64,000 nt of DNA, taken from positions 310,001 to 374,000 of the forward strand of contig NZ_VHSF01000002.1 in assembly GCF_007050985.1 (NCBI RefSeq), read 5' to 3'. A model generated the notes under the pieces. That model was not told the origin of the DNA. It saw only the letters and a program-made list of their open reading frames with translations, and searched no databases. A program made the translations under genes and the position numbers. This document shows positions 8,507 to 17,482 of this stretch, piece by piece; within the stretch, counting starts at the first letter, position 1, and every line of letters starts with the position of its first letter. This stretch comes from Christiangramia sabulilitoris. Lineage in GTDB: Bacteria; Bacteroidota; Bacteroidia; Flavobacteriales; Flavobacteriaceae.

Positions 8507-9556
8507 TTGAAAATACTTGTAATACAGATAAAAATGATTGGGGATGTGCTTACATCCTCAATCCTCTTTGAGGCCCTTCGGAAGGAATTCCCGGAAGCCG
8601 AACTGCATTACATGATCTATGAGCATACGTACCCGGTTGTCCAGAACAACCCGAATATCGATAAGTTCATTTTTACCGATAAGGATAGATCTCTAAGTAG
8701 CCTTATCCAGATGACCAAAAAGGAAAAATATCATGCGGTCATCGATGTCTATTCCAACTTAAAAACTGCCCTGATCACAGGGTTTTCTGGCGCTAAATAT
8801 CGTATAGCTTACAATAAGAAATATACACGTCCGCTTTGTACACATTTGTTCAGCAGAAATATCCAGGCACAAACTATTGCCGGTGCTGCTATTGAAAAAA
8901 GAATGCGGATGCTGAGTCCTTTATCTTCAAATTTTCCAGTTGAAATTAAACCAAAAATATTTCTGACCAAAGAGGAAAAGAACCAGGCTGAAAAGAAATT
9001 GGAAAAAGCGGATATAGACCTTTCCAAAAATATTTATATGATCGGTGCTTTGGGAAGTTCAGAAAAGAAGACCTATCCCCTGCCCTATCTAGCCGAAATA
9101 CTGGATAGAGTTGTTGCGCAAACCGATGCAAATCTTTTATTCAACTATATTCCATCGCAAAAAAAAGATATCGAAGAAATCTACCAGCTTTGCCAACCGG
9201 AAACTCAGAAACATATTCACATTGATATCTATGGTCAGAGTCTAAGAGAGTTCCTTGCGTTAACATCGCATTGTGATGCACTGATCGGGAACGAGGGTGG
9301 CGCGGTAAATATGGCCAAGGCTTTAGATATTCCAACTTTCGCTATTTTCTCTCCCCCACTGAATAAGGAGAATTGGAATATTTATGAAGACGGTGAGAAA
9401 AATGTATCGGTTCATTTAAAAGATTATCAGCCGGAATTATTTCAGAATAAGACCTTTAAAGAACTTTCAAAAGATAATACTGAGCTATACAACAGGTTAA
9501 AACCTTCCCTTTTAACAGATAAATTGCAGCATTTTTTAAAGCAGAATTCCAAATGA
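8507..9556 (+). CDS. Glycosyltransferase family 9 (heptosyltransferase-like)
   Basis: A 349-residue GT9 (ADP-heptose:LPS heptosyltransferase-like) protein. It starts with the typical MKILVIQIKMIGDVLTSSI, which requires a TTG initiation codon at 8507, nine bases after the dapD stop. The C-terminal Rossmann half has GNEGGAVNMAKALDIPTFAIFSP, the donor-sugar pocket of this family, and an intact GSSEKKTYP-type turn. It probably adds a core sugar to lipid A/LPS at the inner membrane. It overlaps the next gene by four bases (ATGA at 9553-9556), pointing to translational coupling in a cell-surface glycan operon. Confidence 0.88.
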   Translation: MKILVIQIKMIGDVLTSSILFEALRKEFPEAELHYMIYEHTYPVVQNNPNIDKFIFTDKDRSLSSLIQMTKKEKYHAVIDVYSNLKTALITGFSGAKYRIAYNKKYTRPLCTHLFSRNIQAQTIAGAAIEKRMRMLSPLSSNFPVEIKPKIFLTKEEKNQAEKKLEKADIDLSKNIYMIGALGSSEKKTYPLPYLAEILDRVVAQTDANLLFNYIPSQKKDIEEIYQLCQPETQKHIHIDIYGQSLREFLALTSHCDALIGNEGGAVNMAKALDIPTFAIFSPPLNKENWNIYEDGEKNVSVHLKDYQPELFQNKTFKELSKDNTELYNRLKPSLLTDKLQHFLKQNSK

Positions 9557-10623
9557 AATACCGGTTCCTCATCTACATAAACCATACCTACGGGTTACCC
9601 ATAGGACTTCCTATACAGGAGCAGGCCAATAAAATGGGATATTCCCTGAAATGGTTTTCGGGTATGGAAGAACCAAAGAAGTATTTCCCCGAAAATGGAA
9701 ATTTAATTGAAACTGTTGAAGAGGCGATCGACTACAACCCGCATTTTGTGCTGGCGATCACCGACACTGTCCCAGACTTCTTTCCGGGTTTGAAAGTCCA
9801 GATATTTCACGGTTTTCCAGCCAATAAAAGGAAAGGAACAGATCAATTTGTTATTAGAGGTTTTTTCGACCTTTATTGCACACAGGGACCTTCCAGTACC
9901 GGGCCATTCAAAAAGCAGCAGGAAAAGTACAGGAGTTTTGAAGTGATTGAGACCGGCTGGTCAAAAATGGACCCACTTTTCCCCTTGGAGCCTACTAATA
10001 ATAAAAAACCGGTAGTCCTCATCTCTTCTACTTTTACACGCTATTATAGCCTGGCTTTAAGAGATGAAGTTGTCAGGGAAATAGACAGATTATCGAAAAC
10101 AGGGAAATATCAGTTCATCGCAACTTTGCATCCCAAACTTGCTGCTGAGACCGTGGAAAAATTCAGGGCTCTTGAAAATGAAAACTTTACTTTCCACGAC
10201 ACGACAGACCTTATCCCTTTATTTAAAAAGGCCGATATCATGTTCTCTGATACAACTTCGGCAATTATCGAATTTTTAATTCAGCGGAAACCGGTGGTCA
10301 CCTTTAAAAATAACATGCCCGGGCCATATCTTATAGATATTGAAAATGTTGCAAATATTGAAAGTGCTTTTGACCTGGCGCTCAGCAGGCCACAGGAGCT
10401 CATCTCAGAAATCGAAAAATTCGCGATGTTCTCCCACCCTTATTCAGATGGAAATTCCAGTGAAAGAGTGATCAAGGCCTGTATAGATTTTCTACATCAC
10501 GATAAGTCCCATCTTAAGAAAAAGCCGCTAAATATCATCCGAAGATATAAGATAAGAAAGCAGCTAAATTATTTCACTTTAAAGTCGAACAGAAAAGCAC
10601 CTTATATTCCGAAGAACAATTAA
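9553..10623 (+). CDS. CDP-glycerol glycerophosphotransferase-like (TagF-family) protein
   Basis: A 356-residue protein whose fold and motifs match the TagF/CDP-glycerol:polyglycerophosphate glycerophosphotransferase family: QIFHGFPANKRKGTD near residue 95 (the conserved HG motif), TGWSKMDPLF, TLHPKL, and the nucleotide-binding SDTTSAIIEFLIQRKPVVTF block with the D(T/S)S signature. In Gram-negative Bacteroidota such proteins act in surface glycan or LPS assembly rather than teichoic acid; the exact donor is unknown. Its start overlaps the stop of the GT9 gene by four bases. Its stop overlaps the convergent InaA-family kinase gene by four bases (10620-10623). Confidence 0.75.
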   Translation: MKYRFLIYINHTYGLPIGLPIQEQANKMGYSLKWFSGMEEPKKYFPENGNLIETVEEAIDYNPHFVLAITDTVPDFFPGLKVQIFHGFPANKRKGTDQFVIRGFFDLYCTQGPSSTGPFKKQQEKYRSFEVIETGWSKMDPLFPLEPTNNKKPVVLISSTFTRYYSLALRDEVVREIDRLSKTGKYQFIATLHPKLAAETVEKFRALENENFTFHDTTDLIPLFKKADIMFSDTTSAIIEFLIQRKPVVTFKNNMPGPYLIDIENVANIESAFDLALSRPQELISEIEKFAMFSHPYSDGNSSERVIKACIDFLHHDKSHLKKKPLNIIRRYKIRKQLNYFTLKSNRKAPYIPKNN

Positions 10624-11375
10624 TTTTTCCAGAATTTGAGCTTTTTCTTAATTCGTTTTTTTCGCTGAAATTTCTCCTGAAATTGATTGGTATAGAACCA
10701 CATTTTTTCAAAAACTTCAGATTTAGGTTTACCGATCAATTTTGCATATTCATCGGCCATTACTTCCACCATTTCCTTTTTCGGCGTAAGCCTGGAGAAA
10801 TTCAACATGCGCTCTTCAAAATTCAGCTTCTTAAAATTCATCCGGTTAAGATCCACCAGGAAAAACTTATAGTCATCTCCCGACATTTGAATTAACGTAT
10901 TCCCCGGGGAATGATCCAGGAATTGAACCTGCTTTTCATGAAGCTCAAAAGTGAACCTGGTAAAAGCTCTTAAGATATTTTCGTGATCTGGATATCCTGG
11001 ATCTGTAACCAGCTCCCTGAATGTAAGATCCGGATTAAGATTTTCACTCGCATAATAACTTTTCCCGAATAGTGCTCCTTCTTCCTCGGCATATGCCAGA
11101 GGCGTTGGAGTGCCAATCCCGTTTTCAATTAATGCCAGCGCATTGATAAATGACCGCTCTGCTTTGGATTTCCTAAAATATTGATAAGCTACTTTGTTAA
11201 TCAGGTTTGGCTTCTTAAAAGATTTAATATTCACCTCCAGGTTCTCTACCTGGAAGATGCGCAAACTGTTTCTTAATCCGGGGCCCCATGCTCTACCCCT
11301 TTCCTCGTAATTAAGAATATTATCTTTTAATTCCTGCTTTATCCTATCTCCCTTATCTGAAAACCTGAATCGCAT
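10620..11375 (-). CDS. Lipopolysaccharide kinase InaA/Kdo-kinase-like protein
   Basis: A 251-residue small kinase-fold protein. The catalytic loop is LDHSPGN (Asp154 to Asn159), followed by the metal-binding FLVDLNRMNF with Asp175, as in KdkA/WaaP/InaA kinases. The N-lobe has VNIKSFKKPN with candidate ATP-binding lysines near 51-55, and a KAERSF segment with the matching Glu near 73. It probably phosphorylates an LPS core sugar or Kdo. Its ATG directly follows the TAA of the upstream GT4 gene (TAAATG on the minus strand), so the two are almost certainly co-transcribed. The tail is very basic (KRKKRIKKKLKF), suiting membrane association. Confidence 0.82.
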   Translation of the reverse strand: MRFRFSDKGDRIKQELKDNILNYEERGRAWGPGLRNSLRIFQVENLEVNIKSFKKPNLINKVAYQYFRKSKAERSFINALALIENGIGTPTPLAYAEEEGALFGKSYYASENLNPDLTFRELVTDPGYPDHENILRAFTRFTFELHEKQVQFLDHSPGNTLIQMSGDDYKFFLVDLNRMNFKKLNFEERMLNFSRLTPKKEMVEVMADEYAKLIGKPKSEVFEKMWFYTNQFQEKFQRKKRIKKKLKFWKN

Positions 11376-12488
11376 TTATTTATTTTGATTTAAAACACTT
11401 TTATACACTGCGAGTGTGTTTTCTCCTAAACGCTTAGCCGTAAAATTTTTCATGAAAAGCTGATATGATTTTTCGGCAAAGACCTCCCGAAGCCCCGGAT
11501 CATTTTTCATATTTTTAAGGGATTCAGCGATTTTTTTATAATCTCCCACCTCGGCTGAAAATCCATTCTTACCGTCTTCGATAATTTCCTCGACTATTCC
11601 CACTTTAGTAGAAACCACAGGTGTTTTATAGTAAAATGACTCTATTACTGATGATGGTCCACCTTCCCTTTCTGAAGACATCACAAATACATCGAATTGA
11701 GGTAAAAACCGTGAAGCTTTTTCTGTAAAACCTAAAAAGGTTATATAAGATTCTACTCCAAGCTCCCTGGAAAGATCTTTATAAATTTCTGTGCGTTTGG
11801 TAAATTCACCAATCTGTACCAGATGGAAATCGGTTACCTTCAACTCATTTACCAGATGATGAACCGCCCTTACCAGTGTCTGTAGATCTTTAGCTTTGGT
11901 ATGATTGGCGATATTTCCAATCAGAAAATTTGAATCTGGAATCTCCAGTTTGTGCCTTAATTGATACGGTGCCGGAACCTGGTTTTCATCCAGGTTGACT
12001 CCGTTCCTTACAATGACGAGTTTTTCCTTATTCTTATTACTAAGAATTTTACTAAAGTGATATTTTACATATTCCGAAAGGCAGGTGATCTTATGAATAT
12101 TCTTGTAATTGTATTTTAACTGGCTTAGGAAACTATCTTTCCTTCTTATGGATTTACGGGCATAGATCGTTGGAGTCTTAAGGGTATAAATAATATCTGC
12201 CAGTACGTAACCTGTAACTGCATCACTAGTGTGTAAATGAATTATATCAATATTGTGTTCCTTAACTACTCTGTCCAAAAACTTTCTGTAAGCTGAAGAA
12301 TGAGGTTTCATATAATCAGTAACTATCAACTCCACAGGCTTATCCTGCAATCTTTCATGAAGAGGTGAATCCCTGTAACAGAAAAATTTTTGATCTACTC
12401 CATGTTTTGGCAATTCATCGATTAGATACATCAGCTGTTGCTCATTACCTCCCCAACTCGTTGCGCCGGAAACATGTAAAACATTCAT
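11376..12488 (-). CDS. Glycosyltransferase family 4 protein
   Basis: A 370-residue GT-B glycosyltransferase. The N-domain opens with MNVLHVSGATSWGGNEQQLMYL, the C-domain carries IGNIANHTKAKDLQTLVRAV and the donor-binding FVMSSEREGGPSSVIESFYYKTPVVSTKVGIVEEII block with the EX7E motif typical of GT4. It probably elongates LPS core or O-glycan. It is adjacent to the InaA-like kinase without an intergenic gap and is divergent from a clearly paralogous GT4 gene that begins MNILHLSAAKNWGGGENH. The two share motif order and spacing along their length. Confidence 0.9.
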   Translation of the reverse strand: MNVLHVSGATSWGGNEQQLMYLIDELPKHGVDQKFFCYRDSPLHERLQDKPVELIVTDYMKPHSSAYRKFLDRVVKEHNIDIIHLHTSDAVTGYVLADIIYTLKTPTIYARKSIRRKDSFLSQLKYNYKNIHKITCLSEYVKYHFSKILSNKNKEKLVIVRNGVNLDENQVPAPYQLRHKLEIPDSNFLIGNIANHTKAKDLQTLVRAVHHLVNELKVTDFHLVQIGEFTKRTEIYKDLSRELGVESYITFLGFTEKASRFLPQFDVFVMSSEREGGPSSVIESFYYKTPVVSTKVGIVEEIIEDGKNGFSAEVGDYKKIAESLKNMKNDPGLREVFAEKSYQLFMKNFTAKRLGENTLAVYKSVLNQNK

Positions 12489-12668
12489 AAAAGTGATTTT
12501 TGGTCAAGAGCCCACAAAGATAGTTTTTTATAATTACAGGTCCCTTCCCGCATTCATTTTTGAATAATTGAAATGTTTCAAATTAAGTTACCGTATGAAT
12601 CAAATCCCTTATTTTTACATCTTAATTCATTACCCGTTATAAACATGCCTCTTTCTGCCGGCAAATCC

Positions 12669-13790
12669 ATGAATATTCTACATCTTTCTGCAGCTAAAAA
12701 CTGGGGCGGTGGCGAGAATCATATAGAAAACCTTTGCCTCGAACTAAACCTGGCCGTAGGGAATATTCAGAATATTATTCTATGCGTTAAGGATGCGGGC
12801 TTTCATAAGAAGATCAAAAACGGGAAGCTTAAGGTGGAAGCTGTACCTATGCTGGTGAAATTTGACCTGCGTTATGTTTCTAAAATTCTTAGCTTAACCA
12901 AGAAATATAATATAGACCTCATCCATATCCATGATTCCACTGCTTTAACACTTGGAGTAATGGCTACGAAACTGGGTAAACTACCCCCGTTTGTGCTGAG
13001 CAAAAAAACCTCTTTTCCCATCAAGAACCGCACAAGGACTTTATATAAATACAATCATCCCCAGATTAATAAAATACTTTGTGTTTCAGAAAAGACGAAG
13101 GAGATAAGCTCAAGAAATATAGAAGATCACTCTAAACTGCAAACCATTTATCATGGGACGGCCATACCTAAAATATCCTCGGGCTTATTTAATCTGAGGG
13201 AAAGACTTGATCTTTCAGCTAAAAAAATAATTGTGGGTACTGTTGCGAACCATATCAGGGCTAAAAACCTGGAAACATGGATAGAAATAATAAATTATGT
13301 AATCAATATTAGAAAAGAGAAAAATTTTCATTTTGTCCAGATAGGGAGTTATACTGACAGATCACCGAAATATAAGGAGAGGATAGATAAACTTAATTTA
13401 AGTGAACATGTAAGCATGCTAGGCTTTATTCCCAATGCTTCAGAATTGATCTCTCAATTCGATATTTCCCTGATCACCTCTCAAAGTGAAGGCATACCTC
13501 AGTTCATTTATGAGAGCTTTTATCATAAGGTACCTGTAATAAGTACCAACGTGGGAGGAATTCCTGAAATTATCAAAGATGGTGAAAATGGTTTTTTAAC
13601 CAATGCTCACGAACCACAAAGTTTAGCTGAGAAATTGATAGCTTTGTCCCGGAATAAAGATTTGATGAAAAGTTTTACGGAGAGATCTTATAAAAAACTG
13701 ATCGAAAATTTTACCACAACAAAAATGGCCGAGCAAACTCTCGCCGAATATAAAAAAGTGCTTTATGGAAAGAATGGAACAGGAAATTAG
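12669..13790 (+). CDS. Glycosyltransferase family 4 protein (paralogue of the divergent GT4)
   Basis: A GT-B fold glycosyltransferase of about 373 residues. I choose the ATG at 12669 because the downstream sequence MNILHLSAAKNWGGGENH aligns with the start of the neighbouring GT4. Earlier in-frame ATGs at 12573 and 12645 would add poorly conserved residues. Later motifs: VGTVANHIRAKNLETW and SLITSQSEGIPQFIYESFYHKVPVISTNVGGIPEII (EX7E). It appears to be a divergent paralogue of the gene at 11376-12488. Its 3' end overlaps tsaC by 26 bases in another frame. Confidence 0.88.
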   Translation: MNILHLSAAKNWGGGENHIENLCLELNLAVGNIQNIILCVKDAGFHKKIKNGKLKVEAVPMLVKFDLRYVSKILSLTKKYNIDLIHIHDSTALTLGVMATKLGKLPPFVLSKKTSFPIKNRTRTLYKYNHPQINKILCVSEKTKEISSRNIEDHSKLQTIYHGTAIPKISSGLFNLRERLDLSAKKIIVGTVANHIRAKNLETWIEIINYVINIRKEKNFHFVQIGSYTDRSPKYKERIDKLNLSEHVSMLGFIPNASELISQFDISLITSQSEGIPQFIYESFYHKVPVISTNVGGIPEIIKDGENGFLTNAHEPQSLAEKLIALSRNKDLMKSFTERSYKKLIENFTTTKMAEQTLAEYKKVLYGKNGTGN

Positions 13791-14334
13791 AAACTGTTTA
13801 GACGTACTAAAAAAAGGAGGAATCATTTTATATCCTACAGATACAGTTTGGGGAATAGGCTGTGACGCCACCAATGCCGATGCTGTTGACAAAGTATTTC
13901 AGTTAAAGAAACGGGAAGAATCCAAGGCGCTTATTTGCCTGGTTTCCAATTTTAAAATGCTGGAACAATACGTGGAAGAAGTTCCTGAGATGGCTTACGA
14001 CATTTTAAAATATGCTAAGAACCCAACTACCGTGATCTATGATAAGCCCATCAGGATCGCTGAAAACCTGGTAGGTAATGATGATACCCTTGGCATTAGG
14101 GTGGTGCGTGATTCGTTCTGTTCAGATCTTATAAAAAAGTTGAAACGTCCACTGGTTTCTACATCTGCAAATATAAGTGGACAACCCACTCCACAATCCT
14201 TTGATCAAATCAGTCCGCAAATTTTAAAAGGTGTAGACTATGTAGTAAATTTGCAGCGTTCAAAAAAATCACCAAAACCATCTGCCATAATCAAGTTGAG
14301 CAATGATGGCCAGGTGAGTGTGATACGCAAATAG
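13765..14334 (+). CDS. tsaC: L-threonylcarbamoyladenylate synthase TsaC/Sua5-type
   Basis: Makes threonylcarbamoyl-AMP for the tRNA t6A37 modification. A 189-residue protein with the YrdC core: GGIILYPTDTVWGIGCDAT at the N-terminus, LKKREESKAL (the KRxxxK-type ligand segment), LGIRVV and the diagnostic VSTSANISG motif. These features make it the true TsaC paralogue of the two YrdC-fold proteins in this window. Two ATGs are possible, at 13765 and 13774; both overlap the end of the GT4 gene. The gene is four bases upstream of cca, forming a small tRNA-maturation pair. Confidence 0.93.
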   Translation: MERMEQEIRNCLDVLKKGGIILYPTDTVWGIGCDATNADAVDKVFQLKKREESKALICLVSNFKMLEQYVEEVPEMAYDILKYAKNPTTVIYDKPIRIAENLVGNDDTLGIRVVRDSFCSDLIKKLKRPLVSTSANISGQPTPQSFDQISPQILKGVDYVVNLQRSKKSPKPSAIIKLSNDGQVSVIRK

Positions 14335-14338
14335 ACAG

Positions 14339-15778
14339 ATGCCGAAATACCATAATTACAGTAAAGCTTTACATCATCAAATTTTTAATGTTATTTCTGA
14401 AGCTGCAGATGAAATTTCTGTAGATGCCTATGTAATTGGCGGTTTTGTACGCGATCATATTCTTGAACGAGGTGATCCCAAAGATATCGACATTGTTGCG
14501 GTTGGAAGTGGCATTGAACTTGCTCAAAAAGTTTCAGAAAAGCTACCTAACCGGCCTAAAGTCCAGGTTTTTAAAAATTTTGGGACGGCGATGCTTCGCT
14601 CTGGTGACATGGAAATAGAATTTGTTGGGGCACGCAAGGAAAGTTACCGGCAGGATAGCCGTAAACCCATTGTTGAAGACGGTACGCTGGAAGATGATCA
14701 GAATAGACGGGATTTCACCATAAATGCCCTGGCGCTTAAATTGAATAAAAATGGTTTTGGAGATCTCTTGGATCCATTTAACGGGTATGAAGATCTTAAG
14801 AACAGGATCATAAGAACTCCGTTGGATCCGGATATTACTTACTCAGACGATCCATTGCGTATGTACCGGGCCATAAGATTTGCCGCCCAGCTGAATTTTA
14901 TAATAGAAGCTGAATCTTTAAATGCGATCAAAAGAAATAAAGAACGCATTAAGATTATCTCGAAGGAGCGTATCCTTGATGAGATCAACAAGATTATGTT
15001 AAGCGATAAGCCTTCAAAAGGTTTCGCACTCTTATATAAAACGGGATTATTAAAGAAAATACTTCCTGAACTTACCGCCCTGCAGGGTATTGATGAAGTT
15101 GAAGGTCAAACCCACAAGGATAATTTCTGGCATACACTGGAAGTAGTTGATAATATTGCTGAAAATACCAATGACCTTTGGCTTAGATGGGCCGCTTTAT
15201 TACATGATATTGGAAAAGCACCAACCAAGAGATTTCATAAAAAGATTGGCTGGACCTTTCACGGCCATGAATTCGTAGGGGCAAAAATGGTCTATAAATT
15301 ATTCAAAAGGCTAAGGCTTCCTTTGAATGAAAAATTGAAATTCGTTCAAAAAATGGTCTTAATGAGTTCCAGGCCTATTGCGATTGCAGATGACAGCGTC
15401 ACCGATTCTGCTGTGCGCAGACTTATTTTCGATGCCGGAGACCATATCGAAGACCTTATGATTTTATGTGAGGCAGATATCACCACCAAAAATCCGAAAA
15501 GATTCAAAAAGTATCACAACAACTTCAAGCTGGTTCGCAAGAAAATTGAAGAAGTTGAAGAGCGAGATCATGTTAGGAATTTCCAGCCACCTGTTAGTGG
15601 TGAGGAGATCATGGAAACTTTCGGTATCAAACCAAGCCGTGAAGTTGGATTAATTAAGGATGCGATCAAAGAGGCTATTCTTGAGGGGGATATACCAAAT
15701 GAGTATGAGCCGGCGAAAGATTTTATGATCGCCAAAGGTGAAAAGCTCGGACTAACAGTGGTAAGTAGTGAAAAATAA
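14339..15778 (+). CDS. cca: CCA tRNA nucleotidyltransferase with HD domain
   Basis: Adds or repairs the 3' CCA of tRNAs. A 479-residue class II nucleotidyltransferase: YVIGGFVRDHIL followed by the metal-binding DPKDIDIVAVG (Asp pair), RRDFTINAL with the nucleotide-selection region, LLDPFNGYEDL, DDPLRMYRAIRFAAQL, and a C-terminal HD phosphohydrolase domain with WAALLHDIGKAPT. An HD tail of this kind is common in Bacteroidota Cca proteins. It begins four bases after the tsaC stop codon and is clearly in the same operon. No frame disruption is seen. Confidence 0.95.
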   Translation: MPKYHNYSKALHHQIFNVISEAADEISVDAYVIGGFVRDHILERGDPKDIDIVAVGSGIELAQKVSEKLPNRPKVQVFKNFGTAMLRSGDMEIEFVGARKESYRQDSRKPIVEDGTLEDDQNRRDFTINALALKLNKNGFGDLLDPFNGYEDLKNRIIRTPLDPDITYSDDPLRMYRAIRFAAQLNFIIEAESLNAIKRNKERIKIISKERILDEINKIMLSDKPSKGFALLYKTGLLKKILPELTALQGIDEVEGQTHKDNFWHTLEVVDNIAENTNDLWLRWAALLHDIGKAPTKRFHKKIGWTFHGHEFVGAKMVYKLFKRLRLPLNEKLKFVQKMVLMSSRPIAIADDSVTDSAVRRLIFDAGDHIEDLMILCEADITTKNPKRFKKYHNNFKLVRKKIEEVEERDHVRNFQPPVSGEEIMETFGIKPSREVGLIKDAIKEAILEGDIPNEYEPAKDFMIAKGEKLGLTVVSSEK

Positions 15779-15825
15779 TAGGTGGGCCTGAGCATAGTCT
15801 AGGTCTATAACATGCAACCATAAAG

Positions 15826-16851
15826 ATGTATCGTAAATTCGTAAAGATCTCGTTAATCCTGGTTTACCTGGTAATCGTTGCCGGGGCGGTAGTAAGAATG
15901 ACCGGTTCCGGAATGGGATGCCCGGACTGGCCAAAGTGCTTTGGATATTACATCCCTCCTACCGAGATCTCTGAACTGGAATTTCAGCCGAACAGGGATT
16001 ATAATAAAGGTCAAGTGATTATTGTAGGTCAAAGCCTGAAAGTTGCGGTTGAGGATTTCAAGACTTCCGCAGAATATCAGTCTTCCAACTGGGAGGATTA
16101 CGAAAAACACGATTACGCTATCTTCAATCCCACGCACACCTGGGTGGAATATATTAACAGGTTGCTTGGCGCACTTGCGGGCCTTGCTGTTCTGGTAATG
16201 GCACTTCTATCTTTTAAAAAGTTCAGCCTAAAAAAACGCATTCCCATTTTATCCTGGTTGTGCGTTTTAATGATGGGATTCCAGGCATGGCTTGGAGCTA
16301 CAGTGGTTTATTCTGTCTTGGCACCGGCAAAGATCACCATCCATATGATCATGGCTTTGGTCATAGTAGCGGTACTGTTGTACCTGCTCAAAATATCTTC
16401 TGAAAAGGAAAGCAATAAATTTAAGACGAAAAGTTTTCAACTACTACTGAGTTTTGCGGTGATCCTCACCCTCATCCAGGTAGTTATGGGCACCCAGGTA
16501 AGGCAGTTCGTGGATGAGCAGATTCGCAGTTTTGGTTATGATGCCAGATCAATGTGGTTATCAGATCCTAATACCATGTTTTATGTACACCGTTCTTTTT
16601 CAATCCTTGTACTACTAGTGAACCTGGCCTTGTGGTGGCAAAACAGGAAATTCGGACTGAATCTTCACCGCATCAATATTGTGATCGCCCTGATTCTTTT
16701 AGAAGTAGCGACCGGGGTAGCCATGTATAATTTTGATTTCCCTTATCTCTCCCAACCACTCCATCTGGTGATTGCTTCCCTACTTTTCGGATTCCAGTTT
16801 TACCTGTTAATGGAAAGTATTTATGCGACAGAGAAGATTAAAAAATTGTAA
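15826..16851 (+). CDS. ctaA: Heme A synthase, COX15/CtaA family
   Basis: A 341-residue membrane protein with about eight hydrophobic segments. It converts heme O to heme A for the aa3-type terminal oxidase. Conserved heme-ligand histidines are visible in FNPTHTWVEYINRLLG, ITIHMIMALVI, VHRSFSI and QPLHLVIASL. The start MYRKFVKISLILVYLVIVAG and the VVRMTGSGMGCPDWPKCFG motif are diagnostic for the family. It follows cca by 47 bases on the same strand. A TAnnTTTG-type box for the next gene overlaps its stop codon. Confidence 0.94.
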   Translation: MYRKFVKISLILVYLVIVAGAVVRMTGSGMGCPDWPKCFGYYIPPTEISELEFQPNRDYNKGQVIIVGQSLKVAVEDFKTSAEYQSSNWEDYEKHDYAIFNPTHTWVEYINRLLGALAGLAVLVMALLSFKKFSLKKRIPILSWLCVLMMGFQAWLGATVVYSVLAPAKITIHMIMALVIVAVLLYLLKISSEKESNKFKTKSFQLLLSFAVILTLIQVVMGTQVRQFVDEQIRSFGYDARSMWLSDPNTMFYVHRSFSILVLLVNLALWWQNRKFGLNLHRINIVIALILLEVATGVAMYNFDFPYLSQPLHLVIASLLFGFQFYLLMESIYATEKIKKL

Positions 16852-16856
16852 CTTTG
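16849..16856 (+). promoter_or_regulatory. TAnnTTTG -7 box of the pRiA4b-ORF3 family gene
   Basis: TAACTTTG matches the consensus and overlaps the ctaA stop codon. It ends 19 bases before the ATG of the next gene, predicting a leader of about 13 bases. Confidence 0.4.
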
Positions 16857-16875
16857 ACCTCCAAATTTTTTAGAT

Positions 16876-17388
16876 ATGGTTTATAGATTCCGAGTAATTC
16901 TCGATGCTGATGAAGATGTTTTCAGAGATATAGAAATACTACAGGAAAGTACCCTGGAAGACCTCCACAATACTATCGTACAGTCCTTTGGATTTGACGG
17001 TAGCGAGATGGCTTCGTTCTACATTAGTGATGACGAATGGAATCAGGGCGAGGAAATCCACCAGTTCGATATGAGCGGTCATGATACCTCCATTAAATTA
17101 ATGAACGAAACTTCCTTGGACAGTATTCTTTCAGAAAAACAGACCAAACTTATTTATATTTATGATTTCCTGAAAATGTGGACATTCTTTGTTGAACTGG
17201 CCCAGATCGCGGAAATCGAGGAAGGTCGAGACTACCCGAACCTGATGTATGTTCATGGTCAGATCCCGGAAAATGCACCTGAAAAGGAATTTACCGGCGA
17301 AGATGACGGTATTCTTAATGGAGATTATGATGATGATTTCGATACCGATGGTTACGATGATTTCGAGTTTGATGAAAACTGGAACTAA
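16876..17388 (+). CDS. Plasmid pRiA4b ORF-3 family protein
   Basis: A 170-residue acidic protein. The first ~125 residues match the pRiA4b ORF-3 / IS1096-passenger family: VYRFRVILDADEDVFRDIEI, LEDLHNTIVQSFGFDGSEMASFY, and a C-terminal LIYIYDFLKMWTFFVEL block. The tail (from about residue 135) is almost entirely Asp/Glu/Gly/Tyr. The family was first noticed on plasmids and beside an insertion sequence, but here there is no mobile-element context. It sits between ctaA and a nucleoid-associated protein. Function is unknown. Confidence 0.8.
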   Translation: MVYRFRVILDADEDVFRDIEILQESTLEDLHNTIVQSFGFDGSEMASFYISDDEWNQGEEIHQFDMSGHDTSIKLMNETSLDSILSEKQTKLIYIYDFLKMWTFFVELAQIAEIEEGRDYPNLMYVHGQIPENAPEKEFTGEDDGILNGDYDDDFDTDGYDDFEFDENWN

Positions 17389-17482
17389 TTCTGTTCCGAA
17401 AGCTTTCATTTAATTTCTTTCTGAGAAACTTCTTTCAGAACTCACAATTTTCAACTTTATTTAGTCAAAACTTCAGATATAG

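Noticed and set aside
16876-17388. Mobile-element gene (pRiA4b ORF-3 / IS1096 passenger)
   Set aside because: No transposase, terminal repeat or plasmid context; the family is widespread on chromosomes.
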